The position numbers were made by a program, and so were the translations under genes. This document shows, one piece after another, positions 1 to 8,843 of a stretch of DNA of 64,000 bases. Positions within the stretch are counted from its first letter, which is position 1; each line of letters opens with the position of its first letter. The DNA comes from Sphingomonadales bacterium (lineage in GTDB: Bacteria; Pseudomonadota; Alphaproteobacteria; Sphingomonadales; Sphingomonadaceae), in the NCBI GenBank assembly GCA_014763545.1, contig JACXVD010000031.1, positions 1-64,000 on the forward strand, given 5' to 3'. The notes beneath the pieces were generated by a model. That model worked only from the letters and a program-made list of their open reading frames with translations. It searched no databases and was not told the origin of the DNA.

Positions 1-924
1 GATGATCTTCACCGTCTTGGTCGGCGCCGGGCGCGACACGGTTTCGGTGACATATTCCTCGGTCACATATTCGCGCACCACTGCACGCTGGGGCACGGCG
101 ACCATTACCGGCACCAGCATGTAGCCATAGGCCGGGTAACCGTAACCATAGCCGTAAGAGCCATAGCCGGTGTGGTATTGCGCCATGTAGCGATCGAGAT
201 AGGCGGCGCATTCTTCGCGGTCGCCATGCTTGCCTGCCGCGGAACCGATCGAGCCGCCGATCAGGCCGCCGAGAATCCCGCCCGCTCCTGCACCGATCAG
301 TGTACCGGCAAGCCGCTCGCTGTCGTAAATGCGATTGCCCGCGATCCCGCCGGCGATTGCGCCCAGCAGGCCGCCGATGATCGAGCCGCGCTTCTTGCCC
401 TTGCTGCCGTGCAGCCGGGTCTCGCAATCGTCGAGCCAGGCGTCGCGGTCGAACGACGGTGCGGGATAGGCGGCCGGGGCCGCGCCCGGATAGGGCATCG
501 GCTGGCCGGGATAGGCCTGCATGGGGTAGGGGTGCGCCATAGCCGGATGAGCCATGCCGGGATGAGCCATGCCGGGATGAGCCATGCCGGGATGAGCCAT
601 GCCAGGGTGCGGGCCTGCCATCGGCGGCTGGCCCTGGGGCTGCGGAGGCCCGGCATAGTCATACTCATATTCGTAGTCGGCGCCCGCCTGCGCCGGCATG
701 GGTTGCGGCGCGGGTACGGGCTGGACGACCGGCTGGCTGGTGAACACCGGCGTGGGCGGTGCATCTGCCTGCGGTGGGACCGGTGCCGGAGCCGGTATCG
801 GCTGGGCATATTCATAGACCGGGCCATCGTAACCCATTTCCGGCCCCGGCTGGGCATAGGCGGGGCTGGCGATGGCCAGTGCGGTTCCGGCACTGGCAAG
901 GCAAAGCAGGTGGCGAGCGGTCAT
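1..924 (-). CDS. Secreted glycine-zipper envelope protein (3' end beyond window)
   Basis: Open frame of 308 codons starting at ATG 924 and running off the left edge without a stop. Residues 1-25 form a signal peptide ending SPAYAQ. A Pro/Tyr-rich region follows, with a MAHPG pentapeptide repeated around residues 108-128. Then comes a glycine zipper of two hydrophobic GxxxG-rich stretches (about residues 176-228), and after that a Tyr/Gly-rich stretch and a Val/Glu-rich tail. Glycine-zipper proteins of this kind usually sit in or on the outer membrane. The function is unknown, and the C-terminus cannot be judged because it is cut. The start follows from the signal peptide. Confidence 0.8.
   Translation of the reverse strand, partial: MTARHLLCLASAGTALAIASPAYAQPGPEMGYDGPVYEYAQPIPAPAPVPPQADAPPTPVFTSQPVVQPVPAPQPMPAQAGADYEYEYDYAGPPQPQGQPPMAGPHPGMAHPGMAHPGMAHPGMAHPAMAHPYPMQAYPGQPMPYPGAAPAAYPAPSFDRDAWLDDCETRLHGSKGKKRGSIIGGLLGAIAGGIAGNRIYDSERLAGTLIGAGAGGILGGLIGGSIGSAAGKHGDREECAAYLDRYMAQYHTGYGSYGYGYGYPAYGYMLVPVMVAVPQRAVVREYVTEEYVTETVSRPAPTKTVKII
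541..615. repeat. 15-bp tandem repeat encoding MAHPG units
   Basis: Three identical 15-bp copies (556-570, 571-585, 586-600) are flanked by one degenerate copy on each side (541-555 and 601-615). The unit is in frame with the minus-strand glycine-zipper gene and encodes MAHPG. Near-identity at DNA level suggests recent expansion, so copy number may vary between strains. Confidence 0.9.
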
Positions 925-1040
925 GCGAAGAATCCCTGTTCGATCCGGGCCGAATCCCCGGTTAACAGAAAATCTACCATCGCAAGGCGCGGCTTCCCAA
1001 GCCTCGCGCTTGCCCTGTCCCGTTTCGGGGCGAAACGCGC

Positions 1041-1535
1041 TCAGATACGGGAGGACAGCAGCGCGGCGAGCGCTTCGATCCCCGCGCGGTCTTCCACGTC
1101 GAACCGGGCGAGGGCCGGGCTGTCGAGGTCGATCACCGCGACCACATCGCCATCGCGGATCACCGGCACTACCAGCTCCGAGCGGCTCGCCGCATCGCAG
1201 GCGATATGGCCGGGGAAAGCGTGGACATCCTCGACCAGCTGGCTCTCGCCGGTGGCCGCCGCCGCCCCGCACACGCCCTTGCCCAGCGGGATGCGGATGC
1301 AGGCGGGTCGCCCGGCGAAGGGGCCAAGCACCAGTTCGCCGCCCGACACAGAACGGTCCATGCGATAAAAGCCTGCCCAGTTCAGTTCGGGCAGGAATTC
1401 CCACATCAGCGCCGCGACATTGGCCATATTGGCCACGGCGTCGCGCTCACCGGCGGTCAGCGCATCGGCTGCGTCACACAGCTGGCGATAGGTTTCGGGC
1501 TTGGGCTGTGCGGGATCGGGGCGGAAATCGAACAT
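1041..1535 (-). CDS. msrC: Free methionine-(R)-sulfoxide reductase (GAF domain)
   Basis: A 164-residue single GAF-domain protein. It carries the three cysteines of the fRMsr family at C79, C89 and C113 (contexts RPACIRIP, GKGVCGAAA, HIACDAAS), spaced as the family requires for binding and reducing free methionine-R-sulfoxide through thioredoxin. SRSELVVPV and VIDLDSP near the C-terminus are also typical. Length is normal. It acts in the cytosol against oxidative damage. It is divergent from the dehydrogenase gene starting at 1600, so the 64-base gap probably holds both promoters. Confidence 0.9.
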   Translation of the reverse strand: MFDFRPDPAQPKPETYRQLCDAADALTAGERDAVANMANVAALMWEFLPELNWAGFYRMDRSVSGGELVLGPFAGRPACIRIPLGKGVCGAAAATGESQLVEDVHAFPGHIACDAASRSELVVPVIRDGDVVAVIDLDSPALARFDVEDRAGIEALAALLSSRI

Positions 1536-1599
1536 GGCGCACAGGCTCTACCGCTTCCGGCCATTGCCGCAAGCGCGATGCGGGCCTAAATCGCTCGTC

Positions 1600-3060
1600 A
1601 TGAGCACATTGCGCAAGATCCTCATCGCCCTCCTCGTCATCCTCGTGCTGCTGGCCGGGTTCGGCTGGTACATGACCAGGGGCCAGACGGCCGAACTGAC
1701 CATGGACCAGGTGAGCGGCACCGATCCCAAGCTGGCCGACCCCAGCCCCGAAAATTTCCCCACCGTGGGCATTGCCGATCCGGTCGGCTGGGGCGCGGAT
1801 CAGGTGCCCGCCGCAGCGCAGGGGCTGGCGGTGACCCGCTTTGCCGACGGGCTCGATCATCCGCGGGTGGTCTATACGCTGCCCAATGGCGATGTGCTGG
1901 TTGCGCTGACCAACCGCCCGCCGGCGAGCGATCCGGGCGGGATCACCGGCTGGTTCATGCGCACCTTCCTCGACAAGGCTGGCGCGGGCGACGCATCGCC
2001 CAACCAGATCGTGCTGCTGCGCGATGCCAATGGCGACGGCAAGGCCGATGTGAAGCAGGTGCTGCGCTCCGACCTCTCCTCGCCCTCGGGCATGGCCTGG
2101 CGCGATGGCACACTTTACGTAGCCGATCACGACGCGCTGCTCGCCTTCAAGTACCAGCCGGGCGAGATGGCAATTTCCGGCACGCCGGAAAAGCTGATGG
2201 ACCTGCCGCCTGCCGGCAACCACTGGATGCGCAACATCATCATCTCACCCGATGGCAAGCAGATCTATGTCGCGGTCGGTTCCTCGTCGAACATCGGCGA
2301 GAACGGGATGGACAAGGAGGAAGGGCGCGCCGCGATCTGGGAATACGACATCGCGAAGAAGCGACAGCGACTTTACGCCTCGGGCCTGCGCAATCCCAAT
2401 GGCCTTGCGTGGAGCCCGATGTCGGGCGAATTGTGGACCACGGTCAACGAACGCGACATGCTCGGCGGCGATCTGGTCCCCGACTACCTCACCAATGTCC
2501 CGGTCGGCGCGCAATATGGCTGGCCGTGGGTCTATTGGGGCGACACATTCGATCGCCGGGTCGAGGCGCCGGTTCCGGCCTATCTCACCGAATATGCCCG
2601 CAAGCCCGAATTCGCGCTCGGCCCGCATGTCGCGGCGCTGGGGCTGGTGTTCACCCAAGGCGGCAGCATGCTGGGCGAGAAGTTCTCGCATGGCGCGATC
2701 ATCGCGCGCCACGGTTCGTGGAATCGCAAGCCGCCGTCGGGCTACGACGTGGTCTATGTCGCCTTCGACGATCTCGGCAATCCGGTGGGCAAGCCGGTGC
2801 CGCTACTGACAGGCTTCCTCGAAGATGGCGGCAAGACCCATGGTCGGCCGACCTGGGTGGCCTGGGCTGGCGATGGCGCGCTGCTGGTCAGCGACGATAC
2901 CGCCGGGATCATTTGGCGGGTGGTCGCACCCGGTGCCGCCCCGGCCCAGGCGATGAAGCCGCTCACCGGCACCTCGCTGCCGCCGCGGACCGAACTCAAT
3001 GGCGATAGCCAGGCGGCATTCGGCCCGGAGGATTACGCGCGGGTCGAACCGGTGAACTGA
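1600..3060 (+). CDS. Membrane-anchored sorbosone/glucose-dehydrogenase-like beta-propeller protein
   Basis: 486 residues from ATG 1600. The open frame extends upstream, but this start places one hydrophobic anchor at residues 8-24 right at the N-terminus. The rest is a six-bladed propeller of the PQQ-dependent sugar dehydrogenase/L-sorbosone dehydrogenase family: FADGLDHPRVV, LPNGDVLVA, a calcium-site-like DANGDGKADV, a SGMAWRDGTLYVAD blade, GLRNPNGLAWSP and HGSWNRKPPSGYDV near the end. It probably oxidises a sugar or alcohol on the periplasmic side. The substrate, and whether PQQ is really used, cannot be told from sequence. Confidence 0.85.
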   Translation: MSTLRKILIALLVILVLLAGFGWYMTRGQTAELTMDQVSGTDPKLADPSPENFPTVGIADPVGWGADQVPAAAQGLAVTRFADGLDHPRVVYTLPNGDVLVALTNRPPASDPGGITGWFMRTFLDKAGAGDASPNQIVLLRDANGDGKADVKQVLRSDLSSPSGMAWRDGTLYVADHDALLAFKYQPGEMAISGTPEKLMDLPPAGNHWMRNIIISPDGKQIYVAVGSSSNIGENGMDKEEGRAAIWEYDIAKKRQRLYASGLRNPNGLAWSPMSGELWTTVNERDMLGGDLVPDYLTNVPVGAQYGWPWVYWGDTFDRRVEAPVPAYLTEYARKPEFALGPHVAALGLVFTQGGSMLGEKFSHGAIIARHGSWNRKPPSGYDVVYVAFDDLGNPVGKPVPLLTGFLEDGGKTHGRPTWVAWAGDGALLVSDDTAGIIWRVVAPGAAPAQAMKPLTGTSLPPRTELNGDSQAAFGPEDYARVEPVN

Positions 3061-3064
3061 TCGC

Positions 3065-3892
3065 TCAGGCGCTGGCCCCGGCGCGCCCGGCCAGTTCGGT
3101 GACGAACTGCCACGCGCTGCGGCCAGAGCGGGCGCCGCGCTGCGCGGCCCATTCGATCGCTTCGCTTTCCTCGAAGTCCAGCCCCAGCGCCGCGGCATAG
3201 GTCGCCACGATTTCGAGGAACACGTCCTGGCTGGCGACGTGGAAGCCCAGCGCTATGCCGAAGCGGTCGGCCAGCGCCAGCTTGTCGTCGGTTACATCGC
3301 GCGGATTGATCGGGTCGTCCTGCTCGGCCATGTGGCGCGCCACGATCGCGCGGCGGTTGGCGGTGACTGCGAGGCGAATATTGGCGGGCCGCGCCTCGAC
3401 CCCGCCTTCCAGCCAGCTGCGCAGCTGCCGGGGTCCGGTGGTGTCGTCGTCGGCAAAGCCGAGGTCGTCGATAAAGACGAGGAACCGCCGGTCGACCTCG
3501 CCCAGTCGGGCAAACAACGCAGGCAGCGCGTCGAATGCGCCGGCGCCTGCCTGCACCAGCGCCAGCGTGCCGGGCATGTCCGCCTGTGCGGCAAGCACCG
3601 CCGAGCGCACCAGCGCCGACTTGCCCATGCCGCGCGCGCCCCACAGCAGCATGTCGTGCGCGGCCACGCCATTGGCCAAACGGCGGACATTTTCGGCGAC
3701 GCGCGCCTTCTGCTGGTCGATCCCGCGCAATTGTTCGAGAGCAGGCGCGTCGATCCGCGCCACACCGCGCGCGGCGCGGCCATCCCAGACATAGGCGGGG
3801 AAGGCCCGCCAGTCCGCCTGCGCGGGCGGGGGCGGGGCAAGCCGATCGAGCGCGTCGGCTATGCGGGCGAGCGGATCTCCCTGGTCGGCCAT
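3065..3892 (-). CDS. DUF815-family AAA+ ATP-binding protein
   Basis: 275 residues. Walker A is GARGMGKS (residues 85-92) and Walker B is FLVFIDDLGF (137-146), with VTANRR as sensor-1-like segment. This is the DUF815 architecture of AAA+ ATPases common in alphaproteobacteria. The biological role is not established. It is convergent with the dehydrogenase gene (4-base gap) and lies 10 bases downstream of the acyl-CoA dehydrogenase gene on the same strand, so it may be cotranscribed with it. Confidence 0.85.
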   Translation of the reverse strand: MADQGDPLARIADALDRLAPPPPAQADWRAFPAYVWDGRAARGVARIDAPALEQLRGIDQQKARVAENVRRLANGVAAHDMLLWGARGMGKSALVRSAVLAAQADMPGTLALVQAGAGAFDALPALFARLGEVDRRFLVFIDDLGFADDDTTGPRQLRSWLEGGVEARPANIRLAVTANRRAIVARHMAEQDDPINPRDVTDDKLALADRFGIALGFHVASQDVFLEIVATYAAALGLDFEESEAIEWAAQRGARSGRSAWQFVTELAGRAGASA

Positions 3893-3902
3893 GCCCGCAG
3901 CC

Positions 3903-5645
3903 CTAGCCGGTCAATTGCTCCGCCGAAAGCGTGTAAAGCAGGCTCGCCCCGGCCGCGACCGAGGATTTGAGCCCGGCCGCTTCGGGCACGACATGCGCCA
4001 GGAAGAAATCGACCGTCACCGGCTTGGTTGCTGCCTGTGCCGGGCTCGCCCCGCCAGCCACGGCGCGCTTCTGGCGCAGCAATTGCCAGCCGGTCACGGC
4101 GACGGCGGACATGGTGAGGAAGGGGACCGATCCCGCCAGCCGGTCGTCGAGGCTGGCACCCTCGCGCATCCAGGCTGCCAGCTGCGCGCAATCGCCCGCC
4201 AGCGCGCGCAGGGCGGGCGCATCCTCGCTATCGGCGACGATGTCGGCCATCAGCCGGGCGAAATCATCGCCATTGCCGAGGCCAAGCTTGCGGGTGACGA
4301 GGTCGGCGGCCTGGATGCCGTTGGTGCCTTCGTAGATCGGCGCGATGCGCGCATCGCGGAAATGCTGGGCCGCGCCGGTTTCCTCGATAAAGCCCATGCC
4401 GCCATGCACCTGCAGCGCGATGCTGGCCACTTCGCAGCCCATGTCGGTCGCCCATGCCTTCATCAGCGGCACCAGGATTTCGGCGCGCCGCGCGGCGGCT
4501 TCGTCGCCCAGCTGGCCGCGATCGACCTGTCCGGCGGTGTAATAATAGAGCGCGCGCATCCCTTCGGTCAGCGCCTTCATGCGCAGCGCCATGCGCCGGA
4601 CGTCGGGATGTTCGATGATCGCCACCGGGGTCTTGTCGGGCGATCCGGCGCGGGCAGACTGGATGCGCTCGCTCGCGAAAGTCAGCGCCTGCTGCATGGC
4701 GCGTTCGGCCACCTGGATGCCCTGGCTGCCGACGTTGATCCGCGCCGAATTCATCATCGTGAACATCGCCGCCAGCCCGCGATGCGGTTCGCCCACCAGT
4801 TCGCCGATGCATTGGCCGTTGTCGCCATAGCTCATCACACAGGTCGGCGACGCCATGATTCCCAGCTTGTGTTCGAGGCTGGCGCAGCGAAGATCGTTGC
4901 GCACACCCAGCGAGCCGTCGTCCATGACGAAATATTTGGGCACCACGAACAGCGAGATGCCCCGGCTGCCCTCGGGCGCGCCCGGCAGGCGGGCGAGGAC
5001 GAGGTGGATGATGTTCTCGGCCAGCTCATGCTCGCCCCAGGTGATGAAGATCTTCTGCCCGGCGATGCGGAACTTGCCGGCATGCTCGCCGTCTTCGATA
5101 GGGGTTGCGGTGGTGCGCAGCGCGCCGACATCGCTGCCCGCCTGCGGTTCGGTCAGGTTCATCGTACCCGACCATTCGCCACTCACCAGCTTGGGCAAAT
5201 ACATCGCCTTCTGCGCCTCGCTGCCATGGTGGTCGAGCGCCTCGACCGCCCCGACCGACAACATCGGCAGGAGGGTGAAAGCCATGTTGGCCGAGCCGAG
5301 ATTTTCCAGCACATTGCAGGCCAGCGCGAAGGGCAGGCCCTGCCCCCCGAATTCGGGCGCGCCGGAAATCGCGTTCCAGCCCTGTTCGACATAGGCGCGG
5401 TAGGCTTCGGCAAATCCATCGGGGAGGGTGACGACCCCATCCGCCAACACCGCGCCTTCCAGGTCGCCCTTGCGGTTGAGCGGGGCGAATTCCCCCGCCG
5501 CGAAGGCACCGATTCCTTCGACGATCGCCTGCACCATGTCATCCTCCGCGGCGGCGAAGCGACTGTGCTGCGCCAGCTCGGCGATCCCCGTGTTGACGGT
5601 AAGGGCGAGCAACTGGTCAGCGGTGGCAGGGGTAAATTGCGACAT
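3903..5645 (-). CDS. Acyl-CoA dehydrogenase (DmdC-like, long form)
   Basis: 580 residues from ATG 5645 (MSQFTPATADQ). The full acyl-CoA dehydrogenase fold is present: SGTMNLTEPQAGSDV and FITWGEHE for FAD and substrate binding, then GMGFIEETGAAQHFRD and IYEGTNGIQAADL, whose Glu439 sits where the catalytic base lies. An additional C-terminal helical domain gives the roughly 580-residue length of the group that includes 3-methylmercaptopropionyl-CoA dehydrogenase DmdC. Many group members act on fatty acyl-CoAs, and no other DMSP-pathway gene is nearby, so DMSP use should not be assumed. Electrons would go to EtfAB (encoded at 62-64 kb). Confidence 0.9.
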   Translation of the reverse strand: MSQFTPATADQLLALTVNTGIAELAQHSRFAAAEDDMVQAIVEGIGAFAAGEFAPLNRKGDLEGAVLADGVVTLPDGFAEAYRAYVEQGWNAISGAPEFGGQGLPFALACNVLENLGSANMAFTLLPMLSVGAVEALDHHGSEAQKAMYLPKLVSGEWSGTMNLTEPQAGSDVGALRTTATPIEDGEHAGKFRIAGQKIFITWGEHELAENIIHLVLARLPGAPEGSRGISLFVVPKYFVMDDGSLGVRNDLRCASLEHKLGIMASPTCVMSYGDNGQCIGELVGEPHRGLAAMFTMMNSARINVGSQGIQVAERAMQQALTFASERIQSARAGSPDKTPVAIIEHPDVRRMALRMKALTEGMRALYYYTAGQVDRGQLGDEAAARRAEILVPLMKAWATDMGCEVASIALQVHGGMGFIEETGAAQHFRDARIAPIYEGTNGIQAADLVTRKLGLGNGDDFARLMADIVADSEDAPALRALAGDCAQLAAWMREGASLDDRLAGSVPFLTMSAVAVTGWQLLRQKRAVAGGASPAQAATKPVTVDFFLAHVVPEAAGLKSSVAAGASLLYTLSAEQLTG

Positions 5646-5708
5646 GGCGCGGCGTCCTCGGTCAGGATTTCCTTGGCTTTGCGAGTCTTGCAGATATAGC
5701 GGCGCGCC

Positions 5709-6665
5709 ATGGCCGACAAGAACGCTACGGAACTGCTGGGCAGCGATGCGGCGGGAATCGCGCGGGCCTGTGCGCTGCTTGCAGCGGGCGAACTGGTCGC
5801 CGTGCCGACCGAGACGGTTTACGGCCTGGCGGGCCCTGCCGGCAGCGAGGCTGCCGTCGCGCAGATCTACCGCGCGAAGGGCCGGCCGGACTTCAATCCG
5901 CTGATCGTGCATGTCGCCTCGCCGGCGCAAGCCGAGCGGATCGCTGTCTTCGATTCTCGCGCCCGCACTCTGGCTGCGCGCTACTGGCCCGGCCCGCTGA
6001 CCATGGTGCTGCCACTGCGCGACGGGGCGGGCATCGCACCGGCAGTGACGGCGGGCCTGCCGACCGTCGCCCTGCGCTGCCCGGCGCATCCGGTGATGCA
6101 GGCGCTGTTGCGCGAACTGGGCGAGCCGCTCGCGGCGCCATCGGCCAATCGCAGCGGCGCGGTCAGCCCGACTTCCGCGGAACATGTCATGGAGGGCCTC
6201 GCCAGGCGGATCGCTGCGGTGGTGGATGGCGGGGCGTGCGAGGCAGGGCTGGAATCGACCATCGTGGCCCTGCGCGACGATGGCAGCTGGCAATTGCTGC
6301 GTCACGGCCCGATCGACGCGGGCGAGCTGGCGGAGTTGCTCGGCCCGCCGGGCGACGTCATGCGGCAGGCGATCGAGGCGCCGGGCCAGCTGGCACAGCA
6401 TTATTCGCCTGGCAAGCCGGTGCGCCTCGATGCTGTCGCAGCTGAACCGGGCGAGTTCCTGATCGGGTTCGGCCCCGATTCCTGCAGCGGTGCCTGTGAC
6501 TGCAATCTGTCGCATTCGGGCGATCTCGCCGAGGCGGCGTCACGGCTCTATGCCTGCCTGCACCGCGCTGCCGCCTCATCCAGCGAGCGGATCGCGGTGG
6601 CGCCGATCCCGAGTGAGGGAATCGGCGCTGCGATCAACGACCGGCTGCGCCGCGCCGCAGCCTGA
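5709..6665 (+). CDS. tsaC: L-threonylcarbamoyladenylate synthase (Sua5/YrdC/YciO family)
   Basis: 318 residues. The N-terminal YrdC domain (about 10-200) has the VPTETVYGLAG, IYRAKGRPDFNPL, YWPGPLTMVL and PSANRSGAVSPTSAEHV signatures; a C-terminal Sua5 domain follows the linker PGQLAQHYSPGKPVRL. It makes threonylcarbamoyl-AMP from threonine, bicarbonate and ATP for t6A37 in ANN-decoding tRNAs, an essential modification. The length marks it as the long Sua5 type rather than the short TsaC. It is divergent from the acyl-CoA dehydrogenase gene with 63 bases between them. Confidence 0.95.
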   Translation: MADKNATELLGSDAAGIARACALLAAGELVAVPTETVYGLAGPAGSEAAVAQIYRAKGRPDFNPLIVHVASPAQAERIAVFDSRARTLAARYWPGPLTMVLPLRDGAGIAPAVTAGLPTVALRCPAHPVMQALLRELGEPLAAPSANRSGAVSPTSAEHVMEGLARRIAAVVDGGACEAGLESTIVALRDDGSWQLLRHGPIDAGELAELLGPPGDVMRQAIEAPGQLAQHYSPGKPVRLDAVAAEPGEFLIGFGPDSCSGACDCNLSHSGDLAEAASRLYACLHRAAASSSERIAVAPIPSEGIGAAINDRLRRAAA

Positions 6666-6693
6666 AACGCGCAACGGCGCTCAGCGGCGCCTG

Positions 6694-7029
6694 TCAGTGG
6701 TGGCGGTCGGGTTCGGCCGGGATCGTCGGCAGGATCTGCTGGATCTCGTCATAGGTGTCGCGCGCGTCGGCACAGGCGCGCTCGTCGCCCTTGCTGCATG
6801 CGGCACGCTGCTTGTCATACTGGCGTTCGAGCTTGCCGAGCCGTTCCTCGCGCTTGCGGATTTCGCGCCCGCGCTTTTCATCGGCTTCGGACTGGCTGGT
6901 GGTGGCTACATCGACCGCCTTGCCCGCCACGCGTACCGGCGCGGTGGCGACATCCAGCGCGGTTTTCGCCAAGCAGCCGGACAGCGACAGCGCCAGAACC
7001 GGCGCGATGATGAGCGAAATGCCGCGCAT
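6694..7029 (-). CDS. Small lipoprotein with charged coiled-coil region
   Basis: 111 residues from ATG 7029, chosen because AAGGA lies 8 bases upstream and because this start gives a clean lipoprotein signal ending LSLSGC (Cys19). An ATG 24 bases further out is in frame but poorer. After the lipid anchor come a Val/Ala-rich segment, a Lys/Arg/Glu-rich helix (about 50-75, likely coiled coil) and two cysteines. I do not recognise the family. The start codon lies inside a long inverted repeat (see 7019-7053). Confidence 0.75.
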   Translation of the reverse strand: MRGISLIIAPVLALSLSGCLAKTALDVATAPVRVAGKAVDVATTSQSEADEKRGREIRKREERLGKLERQYDKQRAACSKGDERACADARDTYDEIQQILPTIPAEPDRHH

Positions 7030-7053
7030 GGAGATTCCTTCCATGCGCGGCAT
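7019..7053 (-). promoter_or_regulatory. 14-bp perfect inverted repeat around a lipoprotein start codon
   Basis: Arms 7019-7032 and 7040-7053 are perfectly complementary, with a 7-base loop. On the minus-strand transcript the AGGA ribosome site falls at the loop and the ATG of the lipoprotein gene lies in the 3' arm. The hairpin also sits 38 bases after the stop of the upstream DUF2807 gene. It could limit translation of the lipoprotein or end the upstream transcript; only a weak T-run follows. The structure is seen; the role is inferred. Confidence 0.6.
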
Positions 7054-7091
7054 AGGCCGTTTTGCGTTGCGGGTCGATGAACCCGCCGGGA

Positions 7092-7931
7092 TCAGTCGCC
7101 CGTGCCCGGAGCTTCGGGGGCCGGAGGCGTTTCGGGGGCTTCCGGTGCTTGCGGTGCGTCGGGCGCTGCGTCAGCGGCCGTGGCACTCGTGCCGCCGGTG
7201 CAGGTCAGCTTGCCCGAACCCATCGACTTGACGGTGCAGGTGGCATTGCCCGCTACCTTGACTTCACCCGAACCCATGATGTTCGCTTCGACCTTGCCGT
7301 CGGAGGCGAAGGCGGCGCTACCCGAACCGGCGACCGTCACTTCTGCCTTCTCGACCTTGAGCCCTTCGGTCGCGGCCGTGCCCGAGCCGGCGACGGTGAG
7401 TTTCAGCGACTTTGCGGCGCCGGCACCGGTAAAGGTGCCCGACCCGGCGATGGTGAGATCGAGCGTATCGGCGTCGATCGTCGCAACCTTGGCGTCGCCG
7501 CTGCCCGCAATGGTCACGCCGGTCTTGCCCTTGGGCGATGCCTTCAGCGACTGGGCGGTGACGGTACCCGACCCGGCGATGGTGATTTCATGCGGGGTCG
7601 GCATGGTGACGCGGACAATGGCCTTGCCCTTGTCGCTCCAATTGCCCTTCTCGCGCATGATGCCCAGCGCATCGTCATCGAGCGTGAAGCGAACATGGTC
7701 GGCAGCCTCGCCTTCCACGGTGATCGCCAGCTTGTCGCCATCGGTCACGACGACATCGTCCGGCCCGGCGAGCACGATCCCGCCGGGGGTCTTGCCGGCA
7801 AGGTCCAGTTCCGACAACGGCACACCCTTGCTGTCGTTGATTTCGATGTTCACCCCGTCGCAGGCGACGAGGCCCATCGACAGCACGACCGCCGCAACCG
7901 GGGCGACGCCTTTGATGATCTTGTGCAACAT
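7092..7931 (-). CDS. DUF2807 (head GIN domain) lipoprotein
   Basis: 279 residues from ATG 7931, with GGAGGAATT just upstream. The signal peptide ends LVAC (Cys24), a lipobox. The body has many short beta repeats of the form VAGSG/IAGSG (DLTIAGSGTFTGAG, KLTVAGSGTAATEG, EVTVAGSGSAAFAS and so on), the mark of the DUF2807 beta-helical head domain. The tail is rich in Pro, Ala and Glu. Probably anchored to a membrane and facing the periplasm or outside; no enzymatic residues are evident. The lipoprotein at 6694-7029 follows on the same strand after 62 bases. Confidence 0.85.
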   Translation of the reverse strand: MLHKIIKGVAPVAAVVLSMGLVACDGVNIEINDSKGVPLSELDLAGKTPGGIVLAGPDDVVVTDGDKLAITVEGEAADHVRFTLDDDALGIMREKGNWSDKGKAIVRVTMPTPHEITIAGSGTVTAQSLKASPKGKTGVTIAGSGDAKVATIDADTLDLTIAGSGTFTGAGAAKSLKLTVAGSGTAATEGLKVEKAEVTVAGSGSAAFASDGKVEANIMGSGEVKVAGNATCTVKSMGSGKLTCTGGTSATAADAAPDAPQAPEAPETPPAPEAPGTGD

Positions 7932-8007
7932 GCCAATTCCTCCGCATCTATCCTCAAACCGTATTGCTGATATAATACGGCAAGCAGGGAGGAACAAGGC
8001 GGACGGC

Positions 8008-8035
8008 AAAAGGGGCCACCCTTGCGGGCAGCCCC
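8008..8035 (-). terminator. Rho-independent terminator after carD
   Basis: On the minus strand, a 10-bp stem with two G-U pairs (arms 8026-8035 and 8012-8021), a GCAA loop, then TTTT (8008-8011). It lies 28 bases after the carD stop. Confidence 0.8.
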
Positions 8036-8063
8036 TTGTCGATCACCGTACGTCGCCCGTCGA

Positions 8064-8597
8064 TCAGGCGTCTTCGGTGTTCTCGTAATATTGCGGCGCA
8101 TGTTCGCGCAGCACTGCGAGGATCTTGCCCAGCGCGGCGGGCTCGTCGGTCTTTTCCATCGCCGCCAGTTCGCGGGCGAGGCGGCTGGAGGCCGCTTCGA
8201 AGATCTGGCGTTCGGAATAGGACTGTTCCGGCTGGTCTTCGGGGCGGAACAGGTCGCGGGTCACTTCGGCGATCGACACCAGGTCGCCCGAATTGATCTT
8301 CGCTTCATATTCCTGCGCGCGGCGCGACCACATGGTGCGCTTGACCTTGGGTTTGCCCTTGAGCGTTTCCATCGCTTCCTTGAGCGTCTTGTCGCTCGAC
8401 AGCTTGCGCATGCCGATCGCTTCGACCTTGTTCACCGGGACGCGCAGGGTCATGCGTTCCTTTTCGAAGCGGAGCACGTAGAGTTCCAGCTGCATGCCGG
8501 CGATCTCTTCGTTCTGAAGTTCGATCACCCGGCCAACGCCGTGTTTGGGATAGACAACATAATCGCCGACATCGAAGGCGGGGGCATTGCTTGCCAT
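8064..8597 (-). CDS. carD: CarD/CdnL-family RNA polymerase-binding regulator
   Basis: 177 residues. The N-terminal Tudor-like RNA polymerase-interaction domain (FDVGDYVVYPKHGVGRV, about 8-65) is followed by the helical DNA-binding domain (KRTMWSRRAQEYEAKINSG, then IAEVTRDLF). CarD/CdnL proteins stabilise open promoter complexes, especially at rRNA promoters, and are usually essential in alphaproteobacteria. In many relatives carD adjoins fdxA; here the Sel1 gene lies between them on the other strand. A strong terminator follows. Confidence 0.95.
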   Translation of the reverse strand: MASNAPAFDVGDYVVYPKHGVGRVIELQNEEIAGMQLELYVLRFEKERMTLRVPVNKVEAIGMRKLSSDKTLKEAMETLKGKPKVKRTMWSRRAQEYEAKINSGDLVSIAEVTRDLFRPEDQPEQSYSERQIFEAASSRLARELAAMEKTDEPAALGKILAVLREHAPQYYENTEDA

Positions 8598-8843
8598 TTA
8601 CAGTCCTTTCGCCAGAGGCAGACCGGACGTGACAGTAAGCCGGACCTTGCGACCGATCTCGCCGGGGCGGGATTCGGTCGACATTGCGGCTTGTCCTGTC
8701 GCAGGGTGGTGCTGCCTCTCCAAATAGAGCAAGGCACCGGGAAGAATCGGGGTGCTTGTCACATTATATAGCAGAACCGAAACAAAATTGCCAGTCCTGC
8801 TACGAAATGCTTGGATGCGGCGTGTTGTTGCAAAGGATTTTCG

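Noticed and set aside
8704-8734. Imperfect hairpin upstream of carD
   Set aside because: Contains a large internal loop and lacks a T-run. No basis to call it regulatory.
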